Shown: positions 26,034 through 35,161, numbered from the stretch's first letter. The stretch: DNA of 64,000 nt from Alcanivorax sp. (GCF_002733835.1 NZ_NVWY01000007.1:62001-126000); one strand, 5' to 3'. The notes: generated from the sequence alone by a model not told the origin. Numbers and translations are program-made.

Positions 26034-27683
26034 TTGTTGCACCCGGCCCACCGCAGACAGAATCGCCTGCAAGGCAGCAGCGGTAGTGTCCGCCGCCATG
26101 GCCACGGCACTCTGGGTGGTGTCGCCTACCTGCACGCGCACACAGGCCATGGCATTAGCTTCGGTGCTGTCGCCCAACGAATATTCATCGAATGACACCA
26201 CTTTCACCTCGCCGCCAATGCGCCGATTCAAGGCATCGACCAGTGCCGACACGGCGCCGTCTCCACGGCCGGACAACAATGTCACCGGCTGGCTGTCATC
26301 ACCAATACTGATCTGCGCCTGCACCTGTTCGTTACTGCGGTTCAGGTCGTAGGAGCGCAACACCCAGCCCATGGGGACGTTCAGATAGTCGCTATTGAAA
26401 CGACGATGCACCCGCTCGCTGGTGATCTCGCCGCCGTCTTCTTCCGCATCGCCCTGCACCACGGCGGCCAGCTCCTGCTGCAACCAACGGGGCAAGTCGA
26501 TACCGAAATCCCGCTCCAGCACGTGAGCGACCCCGCCCTTGCCGGACTGGGAGTTGATGCGCACCACTTCCTCGTAACGCCGTCCCACATCGGCCGGGTC
26601 AATCGGCAGGTAGGCCGCTGTCCAGATATCCCCTTCCTGATAACGGGCCAGACATTTGCGAATGGCATCCTGGTGGCTACCGGAAAAAGCACTAAACACC
26701 AGATCCCCCGCATAGGGATGGCGAGGGTGAGTCTGGATGTCGGTAATCTCCTCCACCAATGCCACAATTTCTTTCATCCGTGAGAAGTCGATCCGTGGAT
26801 CAATCCCCTGGCTGTACAGGTTCATGCCGGCGGTGACCAAATCCATGTTGCCGGTACGCTCGCCGTTACCCAACAAGGTACCCTCGACACGATCCGCCCC
26901 GGCCATCACTGCCATCTCGGCAGCGGCCACGCCACAGCCACGGTCGTCATGGGTGTGGACACTGATAATCACGTCATCGCGATACTGAATATTGTCATGC
27001 ACCAGCTCAACCTGGTCGGCGAACACATTGGGGGTGCTCACTTCCACCGTGGCGGGCAGGTTGATGATCACCCGTTGCCCCTGATCCGGACGCCACACGT
27101 TGTTCACCGCATCGATGACTTCGATGGCGAAATCGGTTTCGGTGGCACTGAAGGTTTCCGGAGAATACTGGAAGCTCCAGTGGGTTTCCGGCTGTTTGGC
27201 CGCGCAATCGCGCACCCATTCAGCGGCACGCACAGCAATGGCCTTGCAACCGGCCTTGTCCACGTTGAACACCTGCTCACGGAACGTGGGCGAGGTGGCG
27301 TTGTAGATATGCACGATGGCGTTCTTTGCCCCTTTCAGGGACTCGAAGGTCCGCGCAATCAATTCCTCACGGGCCTGTGTCAGCACCTGGATATGCACAT
27401 CGTCGGGCACCAGATCTTCCTCGATCAGTGCCCGGCAGAAATCAAAATCAATCTGGCTGGCGGAGGGAAAGCCCACCTCGATTTCCTTGAAGCCCAGCTC
27501 CACCAGCATCTGGAAGAACTGGCGTTTCTGGGCCACGGACATGGGTTTGATCAGCGCCTGATTGCCATCGCGCAGGTCTACCGCCGCCCACAGCGGGGCT
27601 TTCTCGATACGCTGGTTCGGCCAGCGACGGTCGGGCTTGTCGATAACAGGAAATGGCTGGTACTTGGTGTGATCAAAGCTCAT
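26004..27683 (-). CDS. leuA: 2-isopropylmalate synthase
   Basis: LeuA, 559 residues, catalyses the first committed step of leucine synthesis (acetyl-CoA + 2-oxoisovalerate). It is the longer form that begins YQPFPVIDKPDRRWPNQRIE. The catalytic TIM barrel has WAAVDLRDGNQALIKPM, VEVSTPNVFADQ and the zinc-site SVHTHDDRGCGVAA. The C-terminal LeuA regulatory domain (about 425-555) should bind leucine. The last residues come from a 7-base repeat array. A leader peptide and terminator lie just upstream. Confidence 0.97.
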   Translation of the reverse strand: MSFDHTKYQPFPVIDKPDRRWPNQRIEKAPLWAAVDLRDGNQALIKPMSVAQKRQFFQMLVELGFKEIEVGFPSASQIDFDFCRALIEEDLVPDDVHIQVLTQAREELIARTFESLKGAKNAIVHIYNATSPTFREQVFNVDKAGCKAIAVRAAEWVRDCAAKQPETHWSFQYSPETFSATETDFAIEVIDAVNNVWRPDQGQRVIINLPATVEVSTPNVFADQVELVHDNIQYRDDVIISVHTHDDRGCGVAAAEMAVMAGADRVEGTLLGNGERTGNMDLVTAGMNLYSQGIDPRIDFSRMKEIVALVEEITDIQTHPRHPYAGDLVFSAFSGSHQDAIRKCLARYQEGDIWTAAYLPIDPADVGRRYEEVVRINSQSGKGGVAHVLERDFGIDLPRWLQQELAAVVQGDAEEDGGEITSERVHRRFNSDYLNVPMGWVLRSYDLNRSNEQVQAQISIGDDSQPVTLLSGRGDGAVSALVDALNRRIGGEVKVVSFDEYSLGDSTEANAMACVRVQVGDTTQSAVAMAADTTAAALQAILSAVGRVQQASEKLIVNS

Positions 27684-27699
27684 GTCGAATCCTCAAAGT

Positions 27700-27721
27700 A
27701 AAAAGGGGCAGAAGCTGCCCC
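27700..27721 (-). terminator. Attenuator terminator in the leuA leader
   Basis: On the minus strand GGGGCAG-CTT-CTGCCCC is followed by TTTTT, 17 bases before the leuA ATG. A strong terminator directly upstream of a biosynthetic gene, preceded by a short leucine-containing frame, is the layout of transcription attenuation. Confidence 0.7.
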
Positions 27722-27753
27722 CCAGGCTGAATTACTAACCGACGTTCCCAGGG

Positions 27754-27780
27754 TTACTGCTTGGCGGCTAACAACTCCAT
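27754..27780 (-). CDS. Putative leu leader peptide
   Basis: An eight-codon frame ATG GAG TTG TTA GCC GCC AAG CAG TAA (MELLAAKQ) with adjacent TTG and TTA leucine codons, ending 33 bases before the attenuator hairpin. The ribosome site is weak (GAG at 7 bases). Only two Leu codons is fewer than in enteric leu leaders, so this remains a proposal. Confidence 0.5.
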   Translation of the reverse strand: MELLAAKQ

Positions 27781-27938
27781 GTGTGATCTCGGGTCTCGAT
27801 CAAGGCGCCGATAGGCACCGGTAGCGGTCAAGAGAGGCATCCGGCTTGTGGCTGTCTGCGTCATCGCCCTACGAGAGATACTTTACGGCGCAGGACGCGC
27901 AATGTGCTTGCTTTCTTCACCCATTTTCGGCCTTATGA

Positions 27939-27951
27939 GCAATATAATTGC
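27939..27951 (+). promoter_or_regulatory. Promoter -10 with overlapping inverted repeat, Lrp-type gene
   Basis: TATAAT (27943-27948) lies inside the perfect inverted repeat GCAAT-ATA-ATTGC, 32 bases before the regulator start. Autoregulation is plausible for this family but not shown. Confidence 0.45.
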
Positions 27952-27982
27952 GCAAAACCACCAAATAAGAGACAAAAACCCC

Positions 27983-28477
27983 ATGAGCAGCTCCGAACTG
28001 GCAAAACTGGATCGCACCGACCTGCGTATTCTCGATGCGCTGCAGCACAACGGCGGGCTCAGCAACCAACAACTGGCGGAAACCGTAGGGCTATCGCCCT
28101 CGCCCTGCTCCCGGCGGGTCCAAAAGCTGGAGTCCGCCGGCATTATCGTGAAGCGGGAAACGGTGCTGGATGCCCGCAAGCTGGGGCTGGACCTGACCGT
28201 GATGATCCAGATCAGCATGGACCGCCACACACCGGAGCGCTTCGCCAATTTTGAAGAGAAGGTGGCCAGTTACCCGGAAGTACAACTGTGTTACCTGGTC
28301 ACCGGGCAGGAAGCCGATTACCTGCTGAAAGTGGTAGTGCCCGATATCGACGGCTACCAGCACTTCCTGCTCAACAAGATCACCCGGATCGAAGGCGTCA
28401 GCGGTGTGCATTCCAGCTTTGTGATGCGGCGGGTGGTGGATACGGCAGCCTTGCCGTTGAATTATGTGGATGCGTAA
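27983..28477 (+). CDS. Lrp/AsnC family transcriptional regulator
   Basis: A 164-residue leucine-responsive-type regulator. The N-terminal HTH (about 8-60) contains LDRTDLRILDALQHNGGLSN and LSPSPCSRRVQKLESAGII. The C-terminal RAM/AsnC effector domain includes YLVTGQEADYLLKVVVPD and ends with RIEGVSGVHSSFVMR. The start at 27983 is preferred over a frame extension of 45 codons that lacks similarity. It is divergent from leuA, which suggests, without proof, control of amino-acid genes. Confidence 0.9.
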   Translation: MSSSELAKLDRTDLRILDALQHNGGLSNQQLAETVGLSPSPCSRRVQKLESAGIIVKRETVLDARKLGLDLTVMIQISMDRHTPERFANFEEKVASYPEVQLCYLVTGQEADYLLKVVVPDIDGYQHFLLNKITRIEGVSGVHSSFVMRRVVDTAALPLNYVDA

Positions 28478-28483
28478 ACAAGC

Positions 28484-28504
28484 GACGAGCTGCCAGCTTC
28501 TAGC
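28484..28504 (+). repeat. Short 7-base-period array
   Basis: GACGAGC, TGCCAGC, TTCTAGC: AGC recurs every 7 bases. It begins a few bases after the stop of the Lrp-type gene. Confidence 0.45.
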
Positions 28505-28540
28505 TTTGATCGCCCTGCGGACGATGCCGTGCTCCGCACG

Positions 28541-28569
28541 GTTCGCGCCTCCAGTGGCGCTCCTACAGC
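28541..28569 (-). repeat. REP-like element
   Basis: On the minus strand it reads GCTGTAGGAGCGCCACTGG plus AGGCGCGAAC, with internal inverted repeat GCGCC/GGCGC. A second copy is at 9816-9844. Confidence 0.6.
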
Positions 28570-28627
28570 GGCTTCGTTGAAATACAGAAAATCGGGAACT
28601 GTTTGGCATTTCCCCATCCAATCGAGC

Positions 28628-28711
28628 GTAGCTCGTAGCTCGTAGCTCGTAGCTCGTAGCTCGTAGCTCGTAGCTCGTAGCTCGTAGCTCGTAGCTCGTA
28701 GCTCGTAGCTA
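28628..28711. repeat. Heptanucleotide array (GTAGCTC) x 12
   Basis: Eleven perfect GTAGCTC copies and a final GTAGCTA. It is the longest 7-base array in the window and ends 6 bases before the dodecin stop. The same unit recurs four times at 38524-38551. Tandem identity suggests copy number may vary between strains. Confidence 0.95.
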
Positions 28712-28716
28712 CTGCT

Positions 28717-28932
28717 TCACGATCCGGAAATTCTGAAGCCGACCTTCAACGTCACCTGATAATGCCCCACCTTGCCATTCTCGATATGGCCGCGGGTTTC
28801 GGTCACCTCGAACCAGTCCATCAACTCCAGGCTTTCACTGGCCGTGACCAGCGCATTCTCGATGGCGTCTTCAATGGTGGTGCGAGACGACCCGACTAAT
28901 TCAACCTTCTTGTAGACATGATGGTCAGACAT
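28717..28932 (-). CDS. Dodecin family flavin-binding protein
   Basis: A 71-residue dodecin, which forms a 12-subunit shell storing flavins. The family pattern is clear: [20 protein letters not shown], then [20 protein letters not shown] and a final VTLKVGFRI. The start at 28932 (MSDHHVYKK) is chosen for its ribosome site AAGGAG and normal length; the frame is open further upstream. Confidence 0.9.
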   Translation of the reverse strand: MSDHHVYKKVELVGSSRTTIEDAIENALVTASESLELMDWFEVTETRGHIENGKVGHYQVTLKVGFRISGS

Positions 28933-29187
28933 GACTGCTCTCCTTTTCGGTACATGTTCCATAGTGTCTGAGCGCGAGACTCGCTTTTTGGCGCATCGTC
29001 TGCACTCATCCATCTCTTTCTATCTGTGACACCTAAACTGGCCGATTACAAGGGAGTACTTTTGCCCAGTCGGTCAAAAAACCCTCAATTACGCATTGAA
29101 AGCTGTCAGCATTTCCCTCACAACAGAAAGTGAAGCAATTGGTCATTGTCCAACCGTTTATTCCAACCCCCCTCAGGAGGACACGCG

Positions 29188-29703
29188 ATGGATATGCATA
29201 AAATGACACCCTGGAACTGGCTTCGTCAGGAGAGCAACCGCGAGCGACCTCTCCCGCAACGGCAACCCGGCCACCCCTTGTTGCGCTGGGAACGGGAGTT
29301 CGACAACTGGTTCGAACAAATGCTTGGCGACATGGCCTGGACGACCCCGGCGCCACACGCCCAACCAAACGCGCCCTTGCGCCCCAACCTGGATATTCTG
29401 GAGCGCGACGACCACTACCTGATTACTGCGGAATTACCCGGCGTGGAGAAATCCGATCTGAATGTGACGCTGGACAACAACATGTTGCTGATCAGCGGCA
29501 GCAAAAAACCCATCCAGGAAAATGACCGCGACGGCTACCATTATAGTGAGCGCCGTTTCGGGCCCTTCCAGCGCATGCTGACATTGCCGGCCGATGCGGA
29601 TGCCGAGCAGATGAACGCCGTCTTCCACAACGGGGTACTGTCACTCAACATCCCTCGCCATGAACACCATCATCAAGGCAGCCGACGTATCGAGATTCAT
29701 TGA
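29188..29703 (+). CDS. Small heat-shock protein, Hsp20/alpha-crystallin family
   Basis: A 171-residue holdase chaperone. The alpha-crystallin domain (about 60-165) has NLDILERDDHYLITAELPGV, ISGSKKPIQENDRDGYHYSE and the end motif HNGVLSLNIPRHE. The ATG at 29188 follows AGGAGG at 7 bases; an ATG 14 codons upstream is less likely. A TTGAAA at 29095 with CCCTCA 14 bases on is too weak to claim a heat-shock promoter. Confidence 0.92.
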   Translation: MDMHKMTPWNWLRQESNRERPLPQRQPGHPLLRWEREFDNWFEQMLGDMAWTTPAPHAQPNAPLRPNLDILERDDHYLITAELPGVEKSDLNVTLDNNMLLISGSKKPIQENDRDGYHYSERRFGPFQRMLTLPADADAEQMNAVFHNGVLSLNIPRHEHHHQGSRRIEIH

Positions 29704-29713
29704 TTGAGGAGAC

Positions 29714-29741
29714 GCAACAGGCTGCACGCTTCAAGCAACTC
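29714..29741 (+). repeat. 7-base-period array
   Basis: Four in-phase heptamers: GCAACAG, GCTGCAC, GCTTCAA, GCAACTC, starting 11 bases after the Hsp20 stop. Confidence 0.6.
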
Positions 29742-29897
29742 ACGAAGAACCGGTGTTTCTCTATTGACGTCACGGCCCGCGCTCCATACCTGGGCGCGGA
29801 GTCGTGAGATGCGCCGCTACCATCAACGGTTTCACGGCCTAATCACAGTGCAACACGGGTACTCTATAAGGTATAGAAAGCCACGGAGAACCCGGAG

Positions 29898-30368
29898 ATG
29901 CGCCTGTACTTACTCACTCCCAGAAACGGGGACAACAAAGCCGCCAACACGCGGCAACGTCATCACCTTCTGGCCTGCGCTGTCTGCGCCATGGCGCTGG
30001 GCTTTACGGCACCCCTCCACGCGGAGAACAGCGCCGTTCTGCGTTTTGATACACCACTGGCGATTACCAATAATGCCGACTTTGATCGGGATAACCCGCT
30101 GGAACCGGACAGCAGCAGCTTTATCCTGCTGGACGCCAGCAGCCTGAGCAGTGATAGCGGTGAGCGGTGGGCGCTGGTGTCACTGCGAAACGATGCCGGC
30201 GGCCAACGCATTCTGCGTGACGACTATCTGGTGGCGGAATTCGCCAACGGTGACCGCCGCCACGCCAGCAACCTGGAAGGCTCTTTCGCCGCCGCAGAGC
30301 AACAGCGCAAGATGGTTTTTTTCGGGTACCACCGCTTTCCCATCCTGCGCGTATTCACACAGCAATAA
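29898..30368 (+). CDS. Exported hypothetical protein
   Basis: A 156-residue protein with a signal peptide that is long at the front (about 43 residues, ending PLHA-EN). The mature part is predicted soluble and mostly beta, with WALVSLRNDAGGQRILRDDY and a final GYHRFPILRVF. No family recognised. The ribosome site GGAG precedes the ATG. Confidence 0.6.
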   Translation: MRLYLLTPRNGDNKAANTRQRHHLLACAVCAMALGFTAPLHAENSAVLRFDTPLAITNNADFDRDNPLEPDSSSFILLDASSLSSDSGERWALVSLRNDAGGQRILRDDYLVAEFANGDRRHASNLEGSFAAAEQQRKMVFFGYHRFPILRVFTQQ

Positions 30369-30538
30369 TTGGGCTTATGGCTCTACGTTTGCCACAGGCT
30401 TGCAGGGAAGAGTGCCCTTATAGCGAAGAGCATGACGCCAAAGGCCTGATGCCAGACAAACCCAAACCGGCCACCACGCCTGTGCTGCATTACCAACACA
30501 TTTTCAGGAAGTGGCCGCCGCTTTTTTAGATTTTAAGC

Positions 30539-30566
30539 GTCAACCGTCAGGCTTTGGGCATTGGGC
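30539..30566 (+). repeat. Degenerate 7-base-period array
   Basis: GTCAACC, GTCAGGC, TTTGGGC, ATTGGGC: a weak period-7 pattern just past the end of the nitroreductase gene. Confidence 0.35.
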
Positions 30567-30574
30567 GTTCCATG

Positions 30575-31291
30575 CTATTTAGCCGGAATCAGCAAACTCT
30601 CCAGCGGCTGGCGGTCCGGGCGGAATTGGTTAATGGTTTCGTCCGCTTCATAACCCAGCGACAGGCCGCACAATAACTTGTACTGACCGGGCAACTGGAA
30701 ATGCTGTTCCAGCGGCGATCGCCACAATGCCAGCGCCCCCTGGGCACAGGTTCCCAACCCCTCGTCCGTGGCCGCCAGCATCAGACTCTGTAAAAAAATA
30801 CCCGCATCCAGCGCGCTGTAAACGCCCAGACCTTCGTGAACAAAAATAAATAACGCCACCGGCGCATCAAAAAAACGAAAATTCGCCGCCATCTGCTCGT
30901 GGCGAGCCTGCTTGTCTTCCCGTCCGATACCCAGCAACTTGTACAAGCCATGGCCCGTAGCGACCCGTCGTGGCTGCAGGTCTTCCGGGTACTTCACCAC
31001 CGGTCGGTAATCGCCATCCGGCATCCCTTTTTTCGTCAACAGCGCCTTGAGCTTTTTCACCATGGGCGCCCGTTGAAGCGCCATCAGTTGATCAAACCGC
31101 TCCGGCAATTCGCGGCGCAGACTTTCCAGCACTTCGCCGCGGGCCACAGCGATCTGGTACGGCTGGGTGTTGGACCAGCTTGGCGCCCCGCTGGCCCGGG
31201 CCAGCAACCCGTTCAGCATCTCATCGCTCACCGGCTGGTCGGTAAATGCCCGCACACTATGGCGTCGAGCCATTACATCCTGAAATTCCAT
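30575..31291 (-). CDS. Nitroreductase family protein
   Basis: A 238-residue FMN-dependent oxidoreductase. The N-terminal FMN-binding motif RRHSVRAFTDQPV, the ASGAPSWSNTQPY loop (about 33-45) and the C-terminal LLCGLSLGYEADE are typical. Substrates in this family include nitroaromatics and quinones. It is divergent from the DUF1643 gene. Confidence 0.9.
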   Translation of the reverse strand: MEFQDVMARRHSVRAFTDQPVSDEMLNGLLARASGAPSWSNTQPYQIAVARGEVLESLRRELPERFDQLMALQRAPMVKKLKALLTKKGMPDGDYRPVVKYPEDLQPRRVATGHGLYKLLGIGREDKQARHEQMAANFRFFDAPVALFIFVHEGLGVYSALDAGIFLQSLMLAATDEGLGTCAQGALALWRSPLEQHFQLPGQYKLLCGLSLGYEADETINQFRPDRQPLESLLIPAK

Positions 31292-31349
31292 ACTCTCAAC
31301 CTGTTGTGAGTTTAGCGTTTACTGTGCCAGAGACTTACAATGCGCAGCC

Positions 31350-31853
31350 ATGACCAAGACCATCGATAACCTGCAACGTCGCGCCAACTTTTCCCGCTGT
31401 CGGCAATACCGCTATGCCCTGTGGCGCCAGTGGGGTGAAGGCGATGACTTCATGCTGCTGATTGGCCTGAACCCCTCCACCGCCGATCACCGCCAGGACG
31501 ATCCCACCATCCGCCGCTGCATGGGCTTTGCCCGTGATTGGGGCTATTCCGGCCTGTGTGTGGCCAATCTGTTCGCCTACCGGGCCACCTACCCACAGGA
31601 CCTGTTCGCCACCGCTGACCCGGTGGGCCCGAAGAATGACCAGTGGCTGCGCCGGCTGGCACGACAGGCAGACCTGGTGGTCGCCGCCTGGGGCAATCAC
31701 GGCCGCTTCAATGACCGTGCCTTGCAGGTGACGCCGCAACTGCCTGCCATGCACTGCATTCGCCTGAACAGCTCCGGGGAACCGGCGCATCCACTGTATC
31801 TCCCCAAGCATCTCACCGCCCGGCCCTGGGATGGCTACGCCACCTTGTCCTGA
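31350..31853 (+). CDS. DUF1643 domain protein
   Basis: A 167-residue protein of a conserved uncharacterised family. Characteristic stretches are MLLIGLNPSTADHRQDDPTI (about 34-53), LCVANLFAYRATYPQDL and LVVAAWGNHG. Function unknown. A 55-base gap separates it from the next gene, so they may be co-transcribed. Confidence 0.88.
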   Translation: MTKTIDNLQRRANFSRCRQYRYALWRQWGEGDDFMLLIGLNPSTADHRQDDPTIRRCMGFARDWGYSGLCVANLFAYRATYPQDLFATADPVGPKNDQWLRRLARQADLVVAAWGNHGRFNDRALQVTPQLPAMHCIRLNSSGEPAHPLYLPKHLTARPWDGYATLS

Positions 31854-31907
31854 CCTTCACCTTGAACAAGCGACAATAGGCACAAAGTACCGGCCGGGAT
31901 TAACAAC

Positions 31908-32360
31908 GTGAGCACACGTCTGGAAAAGAACATCCGTCGTGCCAAAGGGCTGTCCTACGCAGGGCTCATTCCCTTCTATGGCTTGGCGGGCCTGTCCTGG
32001 ATTGCCGAGACGGGTAACTGGGCCCTGCATGCGCTCGCCACCTACGCCGCCATCGTCATTACCTTCCTCGGGGCCATTCACTGGGGTCGCGCCCTGGACA
32101 AAATGGCCAACAGTAATCAATACCCCACCCTGTTGTTTGGCTTGATGCCTGCGCTGCTGGGCTGGCTTGCCCTGTTGCTTCCTCTGGAGTTGGCGCTGCC
32201 CATGCTCGCCGCCGGGCTCATGTACGTATGGGGCACAGAACAGATGGTGTTCAACGAGACCCTGCCCACCTGGTACCGACATCTGCGCCACCAGCTCACC
32301 GCCGCTGCGGTCATCGCCGTATTGATCGGCTGGGCCGCCACCATGTTCTGGATGCTGTGA
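31908..32360 (+). CDS. DUF3429 family membrane protein
   Basis: A 150-residue inner-membrane protein with about four to five helices and the family hallmark AAIVITFLGAIHWGRAL (about 46-62). Starts with GTG. Function unknown. Confidence 0.85.
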   Translation: MSTRLEKNIRRAKGLSYAGLIPFYGLAGLSWIAETGNWALHALATYAAIVITFLGAIHWGRALDKMANSNQYPTLLFGLMPALLGWLALLLPLELALPMLAAGLMYVWGTEQMVFNETLPTWYRHLRHQLTAAAVIAVLIGWAATMFWML

Positions 32361-32485
32361 GCTACGCCCGCCGCGGAACAACTTTCCTTTTTTTACAAAG
32401 CAGCAGACCATCATGACGGCCCAACCGTGGCCCGAGCAGTCTGCCCCCGCTACACTACGGACTCGTCACAGGGAGATTCGGGTAT

Positions 32486-34849
32486 ATGAAACACCAATGG
32501 CTACGGCACGCCACCTTTACACTGGGATTACTACTTTTCTCTTTTTCGGCCTTGGCCGCCCCGGATTCCAACCCAACGCCTCCTCTCGTCAACACCGCGA
32601 ACCAATCCCCTAATTACCACGACGATATTCGCCCGATCTTCGAGAACAAGTGCCTGGCCTGCCACGGCTGCTACGACGCGCCATGCCAGTTGAAACTGGA
32701 AGCAGTAGAAGGGCTGGACCGGGGCGCCAGCAAACAGAACGTCTATAACGGCGGCCGCAAGCACACCGTCGACCCTACCCGCTTGTTTCAGGATGCCCAA
32801 ACCACCGCACAATGGCGTGACAAGGGGTTCTACTCGGTGATCGACAGCACCTCCGGCATGCAGGCGTCCCTGCTGTATCAAATGCTCGCGTTGGGCAAGA
32901 AACACACCTTCAACCCCAATGAAAAGCTGCCCGACGATATCGCCCTGGGGCTGAGCCGGCAGAACGAATGCCCCGCCCCGGATGAATTCAACGACTACGC
33001 TGACGACCACCCCATGGAAGGGATGCCGCTGGCCGTGACCGGCCTCACCGACAGCGAATTTGCCACCATCGCTCAGTGGCTGAAGCAAGGCGCCAGTTTC
33101 AAACCGGAAGTGATTACCCCCACCGCTGAAGAGCAGCAGCTGATTGACAGCTGGGAAACCTTTCTCAACCAGAGCGACCCGAAACACCAGCTGGTGGCGC
33201 GCTGGCTATACGAGCATCTGTTTCTTGCCCATCTGTATCTGGATAAAGGCGAAGACAGCAAGCCGGCCCATTTCTTCCAGCTTCACCGCTCCAGCACGCC
33301 CCCCGGCGAGCCGATCAAGCGGGTTGCCACCGACCGACCCAATCAAATGCCCCCGGAGACCTTCTGGTACCGCATTACCCCGGTCCACGGCACCCTGGTG
33401 CACAAAACCCATATCACCTTTGGGCTGAGCAAAGACAAGCTCGCGCGTACCCGGAAACAGTTTTTCAGCACCGACTGGGAAGTCAAAGAACTGCCCGGCT
33501 ATGGCTATGAACAACGCGCCAACCCCTTCGTCACTTTTGCCGATATTCCTGCCCGCGCCCGCTACCAGTTTATGCTGGATGAAGCCGAATATTTTGTGCG
33601 TACCTTTATTCGCGGCCCGGTTTGCCGCGGCCAGGTGGCCACCGATGTGATCCGCGACCATTTCTGGGCGGTATTTCAGGATCCGGACCAGGACCTCTAT
33701 ATCACCGATGAAAATTACCGCGCCCAAGTCAGCGACTTGCTGGGCCTGCCAGGCCAGGATGACGACCTGCTGGCCCTCGGCTCCGAATGGCTGAAATACA
33801 GCGGCAAACGCAACGACTACCTCAAAGCCCGCAAACAGGCTTACGGGACGAGAGAACCACAGGGTCCGGGCTGGGGCTCCCTGTGGGATGGTGACGGCGA
33901 TAACCGCAATGCGCTACTGACCATCTTCCGGCACCACGATAACGCCTCGGTACGTAAAGGACTGATTGGTGACCTGCCACTGACCACCTGGGTCATGGAC
34001 TATCCGCTGTTCGAACGCAGTTATTACAACCTGGTGGTTAATTTCAATGTGTTCGGGTCTGTCTCCCATCAGGCACAGACTCGCCTCTACTTTGACCTGA
34101 TCCGCAACGGCGCGGAACAAAACACTCTCCGTTACCTCCCGGCAGAGCTGCGCCAAAGTGTACTGGCCAACTGGTATCAGAACACCGGCAAACTGCGCCT
34201 GGCGGTCAGTTACGAATCCGTGGACACCACCCTGCCCACCGATATTCCATTCGACACCAGCACCCCCATGAACGAGTTCAACGACAAGCTGCTGACGCGC
34301 TTTACTGAACTGAACGCCCGGCCAGACCCGATCAACCGCTGTGATGGAGAGCATTGTCAGCGTGCTGATGTGTCTGCCTGGAAACAGCAGGCCGACCACA
34401 CCCTCAGTGCCATCTCTTCACGTCGTGCCGCCAACCTGCCGGTGGTGAACTTTATGCCGGAAGTCAGCATGGTGCATGTGCGGGGCAATCAGGGGGAGCA
34501 GGAAATCTACTCTCTGTTCCGTAACCGGGCCCATAGCAACGTGGCGTTCATGATGGGGGAATCCCTGCGTTACCAGCCGCCCCTGGATACCCTGACCCTG
34601 TATCCCGGCGTGCTGGCCAGCTACCCCAACTTCATGTTCCTGGTGCAGGACGACCAATTACAGGCGTTCGTCAGCCAGATGGAAGCAGTGAAGACGCAAG
34701 AAGACTTCACCAAAGTGGTCGACGCCTACGGCATCCGCCGCACCCACCCGGCGTTTTGGCAATACTTCCACGCACTGGACCAGTATCTGCAAGAGCACGA
34801 GCCAACCCAGGCCGGCATTCTCGATATGAACCGGTACGAAAACCTTTGA
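32486..34849 (+). CDS. cti: Fatty acid cis/trans isomerase
   Basis: Cti, 787 residues, is a periplasmic haem protein that converts cis to trans unsaturated fatty acids in the membrane, an emergency response to solvents and heat in Pseudomonas and relatives. A signal peptide ends SALA-AP (about 25). The haem-binding CLACH is at about 53-57, followed by LKLEAVEGLDRGASKQNVYN. The whole length is typical. Its presence suits a hydrocarbon-exposed bacterium. Confidence 0.95.
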   Translation: MKHQWLRHATFTLGLLLFSFSALAAPDSNPTPPLVNTANQSPNYHDDIRPIFENKCLACHGCYDAPCQLKLEAVEGLDRGASKQNVYNGGRKHTVDPTRLFQDAQTTAQWRDKGFYSVIDSTSGMQASLLYQMLALGKKHTFNPNEKLPDDIALGLSRQNECPAPDEFNDYADDHPMEGMPLAVTGLTDSEFATIAQWLKQGASFKPEVITPTAEEQQLIDSWETFLNQSDPKHQLVARWLYEHLFLAHLYLDKGEDSKPAHFFQLHRSSTPPGEPIKRVATDRPNQMPPETFWYRITPVHGTLVHKTHITFGLSKDKLARTRKQFFSTDWEVKELPGYGYEQRANPFVTFADIPARARYQFMLDEAEYFVRTFIRGPVCRGQVATDVIRDHFWAVFQDPDQDLYITDENYRAQVSDLLGLPGQDDDLLALGSEWLKYSGKRNDYLKARKQAYGTREPQGPGWGSLWDGDGDNRNALLTIFRHHDNASVRKGLIGDLPLTTWVMDYPLFERSYYNLVVNFNVFGSVSHQAQTRLYFDLIRNGAEQNTLRYLPAELRQSVLANWYQNTGKLRLAVSYESVDTTLPTDIPFDTSTPMNEFNDKLLTRFTELNARPDPINRCDGEHCQRADVSAWKQQADHTLSAISSRRAANLPVVNFMPEVSMVHVRGNQGEQEIYSLFRNRAHSNVAFMMGESLRYQPPLDTLTLYPGVLASYPNFMFLVQDDQLQAFVSQMEAVKTQEDFTKVVDAYGIRRTHPAFWQYFHALDQYLQEHEPTQAGILDMNRYENL

Positions 34850-35161
34850 ATAATTAGCAGCAGGTAACGCGGGAGGAATGGGTGCCCTGACGCAGCCATC
34901 CTGCCCGCGGAGACTGGTTTAAAGTTCAAACTGAAAAGTTGAAAAGGAACATCAACAAGCTCCCCCCTCGCCCTTTTCCCAAAGCAGCGTCGCTGGTAGC
35001 GCGATAAACCTCCCATACGCTCTAAGTCCGACAATGGCTAGGTCTGTGGCGCCAGGACGGTTGCTACTATGCCCGACCTGTCAGTCACACTGGTCAATGT
35101 GACCGTCGCTCACCTCTCCATAATCGAATGCAATCCATAGACATAACAATGAGGTTCCATC
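34850..35161. other. Gap between cti and the acyl-CoA dehydrogenases
   Basis: No gene. It holds a period-7 array (GTTTAAA, GTTCAAA, CTGAAAA, GTTGAAA at 34917-34944) within a longer stretch that resembles 38371-38485. It also holds the inverted repeat at 35084-35103. Confidence 0.5.
35084..35103. promoter_or_regulatory. Inverted repeat, candidate operator of the acyl-CoA dehydrogenase operon
   Basis: GTCACA and TGTGAC are separated by 8 bases, about 60 bases before the first start codon and after a TACTAT -10-like hexamer (35065). No regulator gene is adjacent. Confidence 0.4.

Noticed and set aside
28628-28711. CRISPR array
   Set aside because: Units are 7 bases with no spacers and no cas genes nearby; it is a simple tandem repeat.
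29095-29121. sigma32 promoter of the hsp20 gene
   Set aside because: TTGAAA is followed by CCCTCA rather than CCCCAT; the match is poor.
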